A DNA stretch of 64,000 nt from JAADEM01 sp965371855 (lineage in GTDB: Bacteria; Bacteroidota; Bacteroidia; Bacteroidales; Marinilabiliaceae): contig CBDUZZ010000006.1 of the NCBI GenBank assembly GCA_965371855.1, positions 1 through 64,000 on the forward strand, written 5' to 3'. Shown one piece after another: positions 8,824 to 18,095 of this stretch. How positions within the stretch are numbered: the stretch's first letter is position 1; every line of letters begins with the position of its first letter. Below the pieces are notes generated by a model. It did not search any database, was not told the DNA's origin, and saw only the letters and a list, made by a program, of their open reading frames with translations. The translations under genes were made by a program, and so were the position numbers.

Positions 8824-9791
8824 AGCATATCTTTTAGCTCAGTAATACCCGTATTAGCCACCGATGAAATAAACACATAAGGAGTGTCAGGTAAATCTTG
8901 TTTTATCTCCTCAATAAGCTCATCATCCAGCAAATCGGATTTTGATATTGCCAACACCCTGCGTTTATCAAGTAGTTCAGGATTAAAGCTTCCCAATTCA
9001 TTCACAAGTATGCCATACTCCTTTTTTATATCATCTGTATCAGCAGGCACCAAAAAAAGCAATATTGAGTTACGTTCAATATGCCGGAGAAATCTCAACC
9101 CAAGACCTTTACCCTCGCTGGCACCTTTGATAATGCCGGGAATATCAGCCATTACAAATGATAGATTATCGCGATAACTAACCATTCCCAGATTTGGCAC
9201 AAGTGTAGTGAACGGATAGTCGGCAATCTCAGGCTTTGCTGCCGAAACAACAGACAGAAGGGTGGATTTCCCTGCATTGGGGAATCCAACCAAACCAACA
9301 TCACCAAGGAGTTTCAACTCCAGTATGACTGACATTTCTATACCATCCTGACCCGGCTGGGCATATCTCGGTGTTTGCCGCGTGGATGACTTAAAATGAT
9401 CGTTACCCAAACCCCCTAATCCACCTTTGGTAAGTATATATTCTTCATTGTTTTTTGTTACCTCAAAAAGAAACTCATCAGTATCACCATTTTTCACCAC
9501 TGTGCCTAACGGCACCTCAATAACTCTATCTTCTCCCATTGCACCTGATGATCGTTGAGCACCTCCAGACCCTCCACTTCCGGCAAAAACATGACGTTTA
9601 TATTTAAGGTGAAGGAGTGTCCAGAAATTAGTATTGCCACGAATAATAATATGGCCACCTCGCCCACCATCACCTCCGTCAGGCCCTCCCATAGGGATAT
9701 ACTTCTCTCTGCGTAGATGGGCTGAGCCTGCCCCTCCTTTGCCTGAACGGCAAAATATTTTAACGTAATCTATAAAGTTCGATGAAGCCAT
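8787..9791 (-). CDS. obg: Ribosome-assembly GTPase Obg
   Basis: At 334 residues this is a typical Obg/CgtA GTPase. The glycine-rich N-terminal Obg fold (about 1-158) carries GGPDGGDGGRGGH, and the GTPase domain has G1 GFPNAGKS, the switch motif DYPFTTLVPNLGMV and G3 DIPGIIKGASEGKG. The protein binds the 50S subunit late in assembly and responds to GTP/ppGpp. A C-terminal OCT extension is absent, as usual for Bacteroidota. It precedes and overlaps the MutS-like gene. Confidence 0.97.
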   Translation of the reverse strand: MASSNFIDYVKIFCRSGKGGAGSAHLRREKYIPMGGPDGGDGGRGGHIIIRGNTNFWTLLHLKYKRHVFAGSGGSGGAQRSSGAMGEDRVIEVPLGTVVKNGDTDEFLFEVTKNNEEYILTKGGLGGLGNDHFKSSTRQTPRYAQPGQDGIEMSVILELKLLGDVGLVGFPNAGKSTLLSVVSAAKPEIADYPFTTLVPNLGMVSYRDNLSFVMADIPGIIKGASEGKGLGLRFLRHIERNSILLFLVPADTDDIKKEYGILVNELGSFNPELLDKRRVLAISKSDLLDDELIEEIKQDLPDTPYVFISSVANTGITELKDMLWSEMQESNKEI

Positions 9792-9944
9792 ATTTTTAAA
9801 TGGTTCTATGGTTTAAGTGCAAAATGGTTACTTGGTTGTTTATCTGCGCTGATTTCAAATTAACATCAATACATTACCAAATAAAATCAGCCCCAAAGAT
9901 AGTTACAATATATGTAAGGGCTGTTTAACAGCATATTAATTTAT

Positions 9945-10520
9945 CTAATTCGAAAGATTCTTCAGCACAGTATCAATCTGATTGAATATTTCATCAACAG
10001 TACCGGAACCATCGATTACGCATAGCTTGTCCATGTTTTTATAAAACTCATCCACCGGCGCGGTCATCTCATGATATACTTGCAACCGTTTTTCAATTAC
10101 TAATATATTATCATCCGAGCGACCGGAAACACTCTTCCTGAGCATCAAACGTTTAATCAATTCGTCATGCGCAACTTCAAGGGAAAGCATAACAGATACA
10201 GCCGTCCCCCTGGCATTCAATATCTTTTTCAACTCCCTGGCCTGATTTAAGGTTCTCGGGAAACCATCAAATATTATTCCTGGAACATCACCTAAACGGT
10301 CTAATTCCCTTTCCAGAATATCAATAATCAGGTGATCAGAAACCAATTCTCCTCTACCAATAATATCTTTTACATGATGTCCCAGCTCCGAACCGGAAGT
10401 AATTTCATGACGTAATAATTCTCCTGTCGAAATGTGTGTATAACCGTATTTTTCTATAATCATTTGGCTCTGGGTTCCTTTACCTGAACCGGGAGGTCCG
10501 AAAATAACAACATTTACCAT
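9945..10520 (-). CDS. adk: Adenylate kinase, short form
   Basis: The 191-residue enzyme interconverts AMP + ATP and 2 ADP. It shows the P-loop FGPPGSGKGTQ at residues 7-17, the AMP-binding stretch STGELLR, the motif FDGFPRTLNQA and a short lid with GRSDD, in place of the zinc-binding long lid. It lies about 40 bp after hpt and 150 bp before obg on the same strand, so a shared transcript with hpt is likely. Confidence 0.96.
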   Translation of the reverse strand: MVNVVIFGPPGSGKGTQSQMIIEKYGYTHISTGELLRHEITSGSELGHHVKDIIGRGELVSDHLIIDILERELDRLGDVPGIIFDGFPRTLNQARELKKILNARGTAVSVMLSLEVAHDELIKRLMLRKSVSGRSDDNILVIEKRLQVYHEMTAPVDEFYKNMDKLCVIDGSGTVDEIFNQIDTVLKNLSN

Positions 10521-10561
10521 TTCACAAATTTGTTTATACTTTTATCAAAACACTTTGCCCT

Positions 10562-11098
10562 CTATTCAACAACTGTATATATATTTCTAAGATTTCTGCC
10601 ATAGCCGTTATAGTCAAGCCCATAACCCACAATAAAATCATTAGGTATCTCAATCCCTATATAATCCAATTTCATATCCTTTATATAAGCTTCAGGTTTA
10701 AAAAGCATTGTGGCCACCCTTACATCTTTCGGTTGAAGTTTTTTCAACTGTTCTATGGCATTAACAATCGTAATTCCCGTATCAACAATATCCTCAAGAA
10801 GAACAACATGGCGATCTTTAATATCCTCATTAAGGCCTATCAGTTCTTTCACTTTCCCGGTGGTTTGAGTTCCTGAATATGAGGAGAGTTTAACGAAGCT
10901 AATCTCACAATTAAATGACATTTCTTTCATCAAATCAGAAGCAAACATAAAAGAACCATTCAATACGCATATCAATAGTGGATCCTTATCCCTCAAATCA
11001 CGGTCTATCTCATCAGATATTTTTTTTATCCCCTTTATTATATCTGATTCAGGAATTGACAGCTCGAATACTTTATCTAATAACTTTACTCTTTTCAT
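10562..11098 (-). CDS. hpt: Hypoxanthine phosphoribosyltransferase
   Basis: The 178-residue protein has the PRPP-binding signature VVLLEDIVDTGIT near residues 97-110 and the purine-site region YGLDYNGYGRNLR near the C-terminus, both diagnostic of hypoxanthine/guanine phosphoribosyltransferases. It recovers hypoxanthine or guanine as IMP or GMP. It sits 3 bp after the endonuclease/phosphatase-family gene and ahead of adk, forming a small nucleotide-metabolism group. Confidence 0.95.
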   Translation of the reverse strand: MKRVKLLDKVFELSIPESDIIKGIKKISDEIDRDLRDKDPLLICVLNGSFMFASDLMKEMSFNCEISFVKLSSYSGTQTTGKVKELIGLNEDIKDRHVVLLEDIVDTGITIVNAIEQLKKLQPKDVRVATMLFKPEAYIKDMKLDYIGIEIPNDFIVGYGLDYNGYGRNLRNIYTVVE

Positions 11099-11101
11099 TA
11101 T

Positions 11102-12238
11102 CTATTTTTTATTTGAATCGGACTCAACCATTTCTAAGGTAGTTATTATAGGATAATGGTCAGACAGTTCTATCACATCACGTTTGAAGTTATAAGCTTT
11201 AAATGTCGGATCAAACAAAATGTAATCTATCCGGAAAGAGGGATATTTACCGTTGTAAGTGCCACCAAATCCTTTTCCTGATTCCACAAAAGCATCTTTC
11301 AGGTTACCACGTACTTTGCGGTAAACATAAGAAATCGGTGTATCATTAAAATCACCACAAACAATAACCGGATAAGGTGAATTAATAATATGACGACTAA
11401 TATTTTGCGCCTGTTCTCCCCTGTACATAAATGCATGCCTCAATTTCCGAAACAGACCTATAAGCCCCCTTTTCCTTTCATCTTTGTCCATTGTGTTAAT
11501 ACCGTCAATAAAACTTAACTGCTGCTTATTAAGGCGCAATGACTGCAAATGATTATTAAATACCCGTATCGTAAGCTTATTTACCCTGATATCTGTTTGA
11601 ATACTAAAATTTGTAGTGTTTTTAAACTTCAGTATCTTATTCTCTTTTATTGGAAACTTACTGAATGTTGCCAGTCCAAAGTTACTCCCGTTACTATTTT
11701 GCTGTCGATACTCAATATGCCTGTAAGGATATTGATTAAGCCTGGCAATAATATGATTCTCCGAAAAACGTTTGCTTTTATTATTGCTGTAAAACTCCTG
11801 AAAACAAACAATATCAGGATTTTCCTTCCGTATATAATCAAATATCTCCTCATGCAAATTTTCATTACCCGACCAGTTATAGAAATCCAGCATCTTTACA
11901 TTGAAAGACATGATGGTAACCCTATTCTCCAGTGTGCGAATATCTTCTATCGTAGAATCTTTCCATTGAAATGTATTCTGCCATTGTGTCCACCCTATTA
12001 TAATTGCCAATATCGGGATTAAAGCCTGTTTTCTAAATTTTACTCCCCAATAAATTAGGCTCAACACATTAGCTATCCACACAACAGAGAATAGATATCC
12101 CATAAATGCAAAAAAATACAACCTGCTCGGGTTAATATATGTACTAATTACAATCACCACTAACAAAATAGCGAGAATAGCCGTAATGATAGTTGCTATG
12201 GAACGGAAGAAATTTCTCAAATTAATTTTTACTTGCAT
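11102..12238 (-). CDS. Membrane-anchored endonuclease/exonuclease/phosphatase-family protein
   Basis: The start is placed at ATG 12238 because the codon before it is TTG. The 378-residue product has three N-terminal hydrophobic helices (about 10-95) and then an EEP-fold catalytic domain with MSFNVKMLDFYNW, CFQEFYS, the metal/His motif CGDFNDTP and the terminal SDHYPI. The domain would face the periplasm or cytoplasm depending on topology. Substrate is not deducible: DNA, phospholipid head groups or sugar phosphates are all possible. It overlaps the upstream rhomboid gene by 17 bp and is followed by hpt after 3 bp. Confidence 0.85.
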   Translation of the reverse strand: MQVKINLRNFFRSIATIITAILAILLVVIVISTYINPSRLYFFAFMGYLFSVVWIANVLSLIYWGVKFRKQALIPILAIIIGWTQWQNTFQWKDSTIEDIRTLENRVTIMSFNVKMLDFYNWSGNENLHEEIFDYIRKENPDIVCFQEFYSNNKSKRFSENHIIARLNQYPYRHIEYRQQNSNGSNFGLATFSKFPIKENKILKFKNTTNFSIQTDIRVNKLTIRVFNNHLQSLRLNKQQLSFIDGINTMDKDERKRGLIGLFRKLRHAFMYRGEQAQNISRHIINSPYPVIVCGDFNDTPISYVYRKVRGNLKDAFVESGKGFGGTYNGKYPSFRIDYILFDPTFKAYNFKRDVIELSDHYPIITTLEMVESDSNKK

Positions 12239-13106
12239 CAAATAGTGTCTTTTTCTCCTGTTTGGTTAAGCTGTCATAACCACTTTTTTTAATCTTTTCC
12301 AAAATCCGGTCAAGTCCAGCCTGCTTATTCACTTTTTTAGCATTAAACTCCATATCAGTAACAGGTCGTTTATAAGAAACCGTCATCTTTGACCTTCTTT
12401 TAAAAAGCCTGACAATACTGTCAATTAATCTGTTAAAACTGCCGGTAATATCTTTACCTTTCAGTAATTGAACTGCATAGTACCAGCCAAAAGCAGCACC
12501 TCCCATATGTGCTAAGTGCCCACCTGTATTTTGAAGTGCAGCGATGCTTATCAGATCCAAAAGAAAATAAACTAAAGCTATATATTTCAGTTTCACCTGA
12601 CCGAAAAACATCAGATAAACAGTAAAGTCGGGCCTGTAACGTGCTGCTGCGAAAAGTATTGCCATAATAGACGCAGAAGCTCCCATCAATAGTGATGAAG
12701 GAAAATTGGAATATAATACGGGAATAGTATTATAAGAGACAAAATAGACTACTGCACCTGCCAGACCACCCATCAGGTATACACCTACAAATTGCCGAGG
12801 TGAAAAGAAGACCATGAAAAGTTTACCAAACCAATAAAGTACAAGTATATTGAAAATGAAGTGAATAAAATCGTAATGAACGAACATATAGGTAAAAAGA
12901 GTCCATGGCCTGACAAGCAGTAACGCCGGGTCTGACGGAACTGAAATCCACCTAAGCAAAGGATAGTCCGCACCCGGGCCTCCTGAGAATGTAAAGAAAA
13001 CCTGTAAAAGACGAATAGCAACAAATACACCTATATTTATGTAGATGAACCTTGTTAATGCACCTCCCTGATGGTAAGATCTCTTTATATCATCAATTAT
13101 ACTCAT
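12222..13106 (-). CDS. Rhomboid-family intramembrane serine protease
   Basis: A 294-residue protein with about six transmembrane helices in the first 205 residues and a basic, soluble tail. The catalytic Ser motif reads MGASASIMA (GASA, not GASG) and the catalytic His lies in HLAHMGGAAFGW. The tail ends with a Lys-rich segment. It is paired with a second rhomboid gene 122 bp upstream. Rhomboids cut membrane proteins inside the bilayer; the substrate is unknown. Confidence 0.88.
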   Translation of the reverse strand: MSIIDDIKRSYHQGGALTRFIYINIGVFVAIRLLQVFFTFSGGPGADYPLLRWISVPSDPALLLVRPWTLFTYMFVHYDFIHFIFNILVLYWFGKLFMVFFSPRQFVGVYLMGGLAGAVVYFVSYNTIPVLYSNFPSSLLMGASASIMAILFAAARYRPDFTVYLMFFGQVKLKYIALVYFLLDLISIAALQNTGGHLAHMGGAAFGWYYAVQLLKGKDITGSFNRLIDSIVRLFKRRSKMTVSYKRPVTDMEFNAKKVNKQAGLDRILEKIKKSGYDSLTKQEKKTLFDASKN

Positions 13107-13110
13107 TAGT

Positions 13111-13150
13111 TTAGTTTATAAAGTTCAAAGTTTGTAAAGTTATAAAGTTG
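13111..13150. repeat. Degenerate AAAGTT-type repeat in the leader of the rhomboid gene
   Basis: Reading the plus strand, units such as TATAAAGTT, CAAAGTTTG and TAAAGTTATAAAGTT follow one another. A closely related stretch lies directly before the polyprenyl synthase gene at 26822-26869. On the coding strand the unit is ACTTTA/ACTTTG, the same letters as the TAACTTTG promoter box. Confidence 0.55.
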
Positions 13151-13228
13151 AATCTCGCCTTTCGGAACATCATGTCTGAGACATCCAGAAAGTAATGCTA
13201 AATGTTTAAGATGATTTACAATTAACCA

Positions 13229-14065
13229 TTAATAAATTCCTTTCTTCTTCCAGTACCGTATCATGAAAAAACCAAATAACATACCGCCAAGGTGAGCCCA
13301 GTGTGCAACATTATCAGCTTTAAAGTTTCCTATCCCGTAAAAAAGCTCCATCACTCCGTATATCATTACAAAATATTTGGCTTTGATAGGTATCGGTGGA
13401 AACAGCAGCATTAATTGAGTATTTGGGAATAACATACCAAAAGCAAGCAATATACCAAATACTGCACCTGATGCTCCAATTGTTATAAAAGCATTAAGGT
13501 AATCAATCCTGAACTGATGTACGAAATCAAGCGACAGTGTAATTGCTCCCTGAGGATTTACACCTGCCATTTGATCATAAGAACGTGTAAAGGCCTGCAT
13601 ATTTTGAGCCATCTCCATAGTTGCCGGATGCAGATAGTCTCTTATCAATATCACTAGGTCTTCATGTGACGGATTATTCTTGTAAAACTCAACAGCATCC
13701 AAAAACGGCTTTAGCTCTATATATTGAACAAGCTGCTGCATAATGGCTGCTCCAATTCCTGTAACAAGGTAAAAAGTCAAAAAACGTTTGGGTCCCCATA
13801 CCTGTTCCAGTACCCGGCCAAACATAAATACAGCAAACATATTGAAAAATATATGTGATAAATTGGCATGCAGAAACATATATGTTACCAACTGGGCAGG
13901 ATTGAACTTTTCAGACATAAAAAAATGTAATCCGGCAATCTCATTCAAATCTATTCCTAAAGATGAATGAAGAATTGATGCAGCAAAAAACACTAAAACA
14001 TTAATTATTAACAGGTTTTTTACTAACGGGGGAATATTCCCCAAAAACGATGAACGATAACTCAT
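13229..14065 (-). CDS. Rhomboid-family intramembrane serine protease (second copy)
   Basis: This 278-residue multi-helix protein carries the classical rhomboid motif IGASGAVFGILLAFG with catalytic Ser and VAHWAHLGGMLFGF with catalytic His. A soluble insertion of about 50 residues (about 115-165) sits between early helices. It is a divergent paralogue of the neighbouring rhomboid at 12222-13106, and both follow mutL on the same strand. Substrates unknown. Confidence 0.9.
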   Translation of the reverse strand: MSYRSSFLGNIPPLVKNLLIINVLVFFAASILHSSLGIDLNEIAGLHFFMSEKFNPAQLVTYMFLHANLSHIFFNMFAVFMFGRVLEQVWGPKRFLTFYLVTGIGAAIMQQLVQYIELKPFLDAVEFYKNNPSHEDLVILIRDYLHPATMEMAQNMQAFTRSYDQMAGVNPQGAITLSLDFVHQFRIDYLNAFITIGASGAVFGILLAFGMLFPNTQLMLLFPPIPIKAKYFVMIYGVMELFYGIGNFKADNVAHWAHLGGMLFGFFMIRYWKKKGIY

Positions 14066-14143
14066 GATTATGAAATAATTATTTTATATACACTTTATTA
14101 ACAACATTAATACCATTTTGGTTCTATGTCAATATGACATCGA

Positions 14144-16012
14144 TTAACTGAAGTGCTTATCCAGTTCATCGTTTTCTATAATAGATACTATCAATTTCCC
14201 GGATGGAGAATAACTTGGCTCACTGCAAGCAAATAACCTGTCGAAAAGCTCATTCATTTCAATCGGCGATAATGGCTTACCATAAGGTAAAGCGGCTTTT
14301 TTTGCCATTGACCTCGATATTTGCTCCCGCACTTTCTCTCCCAGGTTTATCTCTCCCGTTTTATAATCGCTCAATATGCCATCAATTATATTTTTACCGG
14401 TAATATTCTCCAAATGACCCGGCAATCCGGAAATAACAAATTTACCCCCCTTCGCCTCTTCCATCTGCAACCCAAAAAAATTCAGGTCATCAATAATATC
14501 ACGTAAAAGAGCAGCATCATCACCACCAAAATACAACTCTTCGGGAAATAGTGTTTTCTGTGATGTGTTCCTTTCCGTTGTTATAGCTTCCATAAACTGC
14601 TCAAACAATATCCGTTCTTGAGCTCGCTTCTGGTCTATCATCATTAAGCCAGATTTTACGGCTGTTAAAACATATCTGTTTTTCAACTGAAAAAACCTGC
14701 CTGACGTATGCTGTTGCTCCTTATGACCTGAAGTAAGAATTGTTTGTTGCTCCGGTTCAATATCTGTTTGCACAGGATAATTATCAGGTTCAGCATCATT
14801 CTTCCTTTCAAAGCCTGAATACAACTGCTCCCAACCTTCCACACCCTCTTTGCGAAAACCTGAACTCCCACTGCTACCCCCTGTCGAAAATTGTTTTTGT
14901 TTCTGTTCGAACGGATTAAAAGTAGGATCCACTTCAATGGCAGGTTCTATAATTTCTCCCGTTCTGCCTGCAACAGGTATTGTAATGCTATCCGTGGTGT
15001 CAAAATCAATAGACGGAACTACATTATTCTTCCCAAGACTTTCACGAATTGCAGCACTCAAAATGTGCCATATCGCCCTGTCATCTTCAAACTTTATCTC
15101 TGTTTTAGTAGGATGAATATTTACATCAATAATATCTGCATCAACCTCAAGATATAAAAAATAAGCAGGGGAAGTGCCTACAGGCAAGATATTCTCATAA
15201 GCAATCATTACAGCTTTATGAAAATAGGGATGACGCATATAACGGTTATTCACAAAGAAAAACTGGTCACCAGCCGTTTTCCTGGCAGTTTCAGGCTTGC
15301 CAATAAATCCATTAATTGAGATCAAAGGCGTTTGGGTGCTAACTGAGATAAGCTGACTATTAATCTGCTTACCCACCAAGTGAGTTATTCTTTGCCTGTA
15401 ATTACTTTTAGGCAAAACAAACAGAGAAATATCACTATGAATAAGACTAAAATCAATTTGTGGGTTTGCCAGTGCAACCCTTTGAAATTCATTAATTATA
15501 TGTCTTAGTTCTGTTGAGTTTCTTTTTAAGAATCTTCTCCGCGCCGGGATGTTAAAGAACAAATTTTTTACAATAATCTGTGTTCCCACAGCACATTGGA
15601 CAGGTTGCTGTGTAACTACCTTTGAACCGGCAATCTCAATATGAGTACCAAGTTCCTCATCGTTAGTACGGGTTTTCATCTCTACCTGAGCTACTGCCGC
15701 TATTGATGCCAGTGCCTCCCCTCTAAATCCCATTGTTGTAATAGAAAAAAGATCGTTCGCCTCCCTTATTTTGGATGTTGCATGCCGTTCAAAAGCCATA
15801 CGGGCATCTGTATCACTCATCCCATTCCCATTATCTATAATCTGTATCAGGTTCTTTCCGGCCTCCTTTACAATAACTTTTATCTCTGTACCTTCAGCAT
15901 CAATGGAGTTTTCCATCAACTCTTTAACTACCGAAGCCGGCCTCTGCACCACCTCTCCGGCAGCTATCTGATTTGCTACTGAATCAGGTAATAACTGGAT
16001 TAAATCTGACAT
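14144..16012 (-). CDS. mutL: DNA mismatch repair protein MutL
   Basis: The 622-residue protein has a GHKL ATPase domain with ELMENSIDAEGTEI, DNGNGM and the lid TMGFRGEALASIAAV, a middle transducer domain, a variable linker (about 350-440) and a C-terminal dimerisation domain. It couples mismatch recognition by MutS to strand removal. The C-terminal endonuclease motif, usually DQHAxxE, reads DQKRAQER, and the end of the protein has YSPSGKL where nicking MutL proteins have a CPHGRP-like site. Nicking activity is therefore uncertain. Confidence 0.96.
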   Translation of the reverse strand: MSDLIQLLPDSVANQIAAGEVVQRPASVVKELMENSIDAEGTEIKVIVKEAGKNLIQIIDNGNGMSDTDARMAFERHATSKIREANDLFSITTMGFRGEALASIAAVAQVEMKTRTNDEELGTHIEIAGSKVVTQQPVQCAVGTQIIVKNLFFNIPARRRFLKRNSTELRHIINEFQRVALANPQIDFSLIHSDISLFVLPKSNYRQRITHLVGKQINSQLISVSTQTPLISINGFIGKPETARKTAGDQFFFVNNRYMRHPYFHKAVMIAYENILPVGTSPAYFLYLEVDADIIDVNIHPTKTEIKFEDDRAIWHILSAAIRESLGKNNVVPSIDFDTTDSITIPVAGRTGEIIEPAIEVDPTFNPFEQKQKQFSTGGSSGSSGFRKEGVEGWEQLYSGFERKNDAEPDNYPVQTDIEPEQQTILTSGHKEQQHTSGRFFQLKNRYVLTAVKSGLMMIDQKRAQERILFEQFMEAITTERNTSQKTLFPEELYFGGDDAALLRDIIDDLNFFGLQMEEAKGGKFVISGLPGHLENITGKNIIDGILSDYKTGEINLGEKVREQISRSMAKKAALPYGKPLSPIEMNELFDRLFACSEPSYSPSGKLIVSIIENDELDKHFS

Positions 16013-16030
16013 ACGACAAACACATATTTA

Positions 16031-16363
16031 CTATTTTCCAAAAAGCTGAAGGTACCAATCCTGCTCTGACATAAAGAAATAATAAGCTAATAAAATCAGA
16101 ATAATCAGAATGATTATCAATCTGACATTTGACTTTTTTCTTATACTTCGTCTAACCTCATAATGAGATTTTATTGTTTTACCCTTAAATCCACCCCTGA
16201 TACGATTGGCATACCCCATTCTAACCTCTTCTTCTGAAAGTAACCCCAACTCCTCTTTGGCATTTTTCTCTCTTGCAGCCTGTCTCTCCTTTATTTCATC
16301 ATAATAGATCGGCTCATGCTTAAAGATACGATGACGGGGAACTTTTATAAAACTAATCTTCAT
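16031..16363 (-). CDS. Small single-pass membrane protein, unknown function
   Basis: A 110-residue protein with a basic, soluble N-terminal part and one C-terminal hydrophobic helix (about 80-97, LIIILIILILLAYYFF). It ends 18 bp before the start of mutL on the same strand, with which it is probably co-transcribed. No recognisable domain. The position next to mutL, with an acid/base-rich cytosolic part and tail anchor, is all that can be stated. Confidence 0.75.
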   Translation of the reverse strand: MKISFIKVPRHRIFKHEPIYYDEIKERQAAREKNAKEELGLLSEEEVRMGYANRIRGGFKGKTIKSHYEVRRSIRKKSNVRLIIILIILILLAYYFFMSEQDWYLQLFGK

Positions 16364-16456
16364 GTTTCTATTTTGATAATAAAAATCTTAACTCAACAAA
16401 GGTAAGAAGTAATTTTTAATGATACTGTGGGTAACATAAATATTTGAAATGAAATA

Positions 16457-17260
16457 TTAATCATTCAATCTTTCTCCACACCGGTTGCAGTAAATGGCAT
16501 CATCCTCATGGTTATCCTTCAGACAACGAGGGCAAACCTGCGTATTAGAGCTGGGTTCAGGTCTATATTGCGCCATCTCGGATGTAACAATCCCCGTAGG
16601 AACAGCAATTATAGAATAACCTATTATCATTATCACACTTGCTAAAAACTGACCAACAATTGTAACTGGAGCTATATCTCCATACCCTACTGTAGTCAGG
16701 GTTACAATAGCCCAATATATACTCTTAGGGATAGATGAAAACCCCGGATTATAAGGATTCTCAACTATATACATCACAGTTCCGAGAATGGTAATCAGAA
16801 TAATTATAAAAAAAAGAAATATAGTTATCTTTTTACGGCTTGCTTTCAGTGCTTTCCACAGCATAGAAGCCTCCTGAACATAACGTGTAAGTTTAAGTAT
16901 ACGAAAAATCCTTAGTAATCGTAACGACCGTAATATGATAAGCATATGGGTGCCGGCAAACAGAAGTCCAAGAAAACTGGGTAATATTGCCAGCAGATCA
17001 ATAATCCCATAAAAAGAGAATATATATTTCCTCGGTTTTTGAACTACCCATATTCGTAAAAAATATTCTATCGTGAATAAACCGGTTATTACCCATTCCG
17101 CATCCTGTAATACCTTGATTAATTGTTGTGAATTACCGGGAACGCTCTCTAATAAAACAATTACAATGCTGGCCAGAATTAAAAAAATCAAAGCCAGATC
17201 GAACAACTTGCCGCTTTTGGTATCGGCTTCAAATATTATATCATACAATTTTTTCTTCAT
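16457..17260 (-). CDS. Voltage-gated-type potassium channel with C-terminal zinc ribbon
   Basis: The 267-residue protein has six transmembrane helices with a charged S4 (ILRSLRLLRIFRILKLTR) and the selectivity filter TLTTVGYGD near residue 190, so it should form a tetrameric potassium channel. After the pore helix a short cytosolic tail ends in a zinc-ribbon-like motif, CPRCLKDN followed by CNRCGE. Such a ribbon at the gate-proximal end is unusual and could sense metal or redox state. It is monocistronic by spacing (about 90 bp after it, 250 bp before it). Confidence 0.9.
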   Translation of the reverse strand: MKKKLYDIIFEADTKSGKLFDLALIFLILASIVIVLLESVPGNSQQLIKVLQDAEWVITGLFTIEYFLRIWVVQKPRKYIFSFYGIIDLLAILPSFLGLLFAGTHMLIILRSLRLLRIFRILKLTRYVQEASMLWKALKASRKKITIFLFFIIILITILGTVMYIVENPYNPGFSSIPKSIYWAIVTLTTVGYGDIAPVTIVGQFLASVIMIIGYSIIAVPTGIVTSEMAQYRPEPSSNTQVCPRCLKDNHEDDAIYCNRCGERLND

Positions 17261-17474
17261 CGAAACATTGTTTCTAAAATAAACCGAAATTCTAAGTAGA
17301 AATTCTTTCTAAATGTAAAAAAAAATACACTACTTTTATAATCCTGAAAAAATCAGGGTTTCTCATGACAGATACTCAGACAGGATAAAGGAAATTCACA
17401 TAAAGGTAATCCATATTTTGATACAGATAATCGAGAAGATGGTTGTCTGATTTTTTAATGAGCTGGTAGAATCT

Positions 17475-17482
17475 TAACTTTG
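17475..17482 (+). promoter_or_regulatory. Candidate -7 box TAACTTTG before purE
   Basis: TAACTTTG fits the Bacteroidota -7 consensus TAnnTTTG and lies 36 bp before the purE start. No convincing -33 TTTG was found at the expected spacing. Confidence 0.45.
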
Positions 17483-17517
17483 CAATTCTAAAATCTAAAT
17501 TTTAAACACTAAATAAA

Positions 17518-18030
17518 ATGAAACCATTAGTAAGTATAATTATGGGCAGTACATCGGATCTTCCGATAATGGAAAAAGCTGCCAAAATATTGAACGATTT
17601 TCAAATTCCTTTTGAGATTAATGCCCTATCGGCTCACCGTACTCCTGATCAGGTAATGGAGTTTGCACGCGGAGCTTATAGTCGTGGCATACGTGTAATT
17701 ATTGCAGGTGCCGGAGGTGCAGCACACCTGCCGGGTGTAATAGCCGCATTTACTCCACTACCCATAATAGGGGTGCCTATTAAAGCCTCCATATCTATTG
17801 ATGGCTGGGATTCTCTGTTGTCAATAGTTCAAATGCCTCCGGGAATCCCAGTTGCAACAGTAGGCCTCGATGGTGCTCAAAATGCCGGAATACTGGCAGC
17901 CCAAATACTTGGTGCCGGGAACAAAGAGATTTTTAAAACAGTAACTGAATACAAAAAATCGCTTGAAATAAAGATTACCAAAGCGAACGAAGAACTTGCG
18001 GGTGTTAAATTTGAATTTAAGACAAACTGA
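17518..18030 (+). CDS. purE: N5-carboxyaminoimidazole ribonucleotide mutase
   Basis: A 170-residue class I PurE with the signature segments GSTSDLPIM (residues 10-18), SAHRTPDQ (39-46) and AGAGGAAHLPGVIAA. It moves the carboxyl group of N5-CAIR to C4 to give CAIR in purine synthesis. The length is standard. It starts a plus-strand series; hldD follows after 65 bp with its own -7 box. Confidence 0.97.
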   Translation: MKPLVSIIMGSTSDLPIMEKAAKILNDFQIPFEINALSAHRTPDQVMEFARGAYSRGIRVIIAGAGGAAHLPGVIAAFTPLPIIGVPIKASISIDGWDSLLSIVQMPPGIPVATVGLDGAQNAGILAAQILGAGNKEIFKTVTEYKKSLEIKITKANEELAGVKFEFKTN

Positions 18031-18065
18031 ATCACATGATATGTATGAATAAGACGGTTTATTCA

Positions 18066-18073
18066 TAACTTTG
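18066..18073 (+). promoter_or_regulatory. Candidate -7 box TAACTTTG before hldD
   Basis: The octamer TAACTTTG is identical to that before purE and is followed in both cases by CAATT. It lies 22 bp before the hldD ATG, consistent with a short leader. Confidence 0.45.
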
Positions 18074-18095
18074 CAATTATTCTAAACAGACTATT

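Noticed and set aside
11549..12022. 157-residue open frame opposite the endonuclease/phosphatase-family gene
   Set aside because: The minus-strand gene has clear catalytic motifs over this stretch; the plus-strand product looks like random antisense coding.
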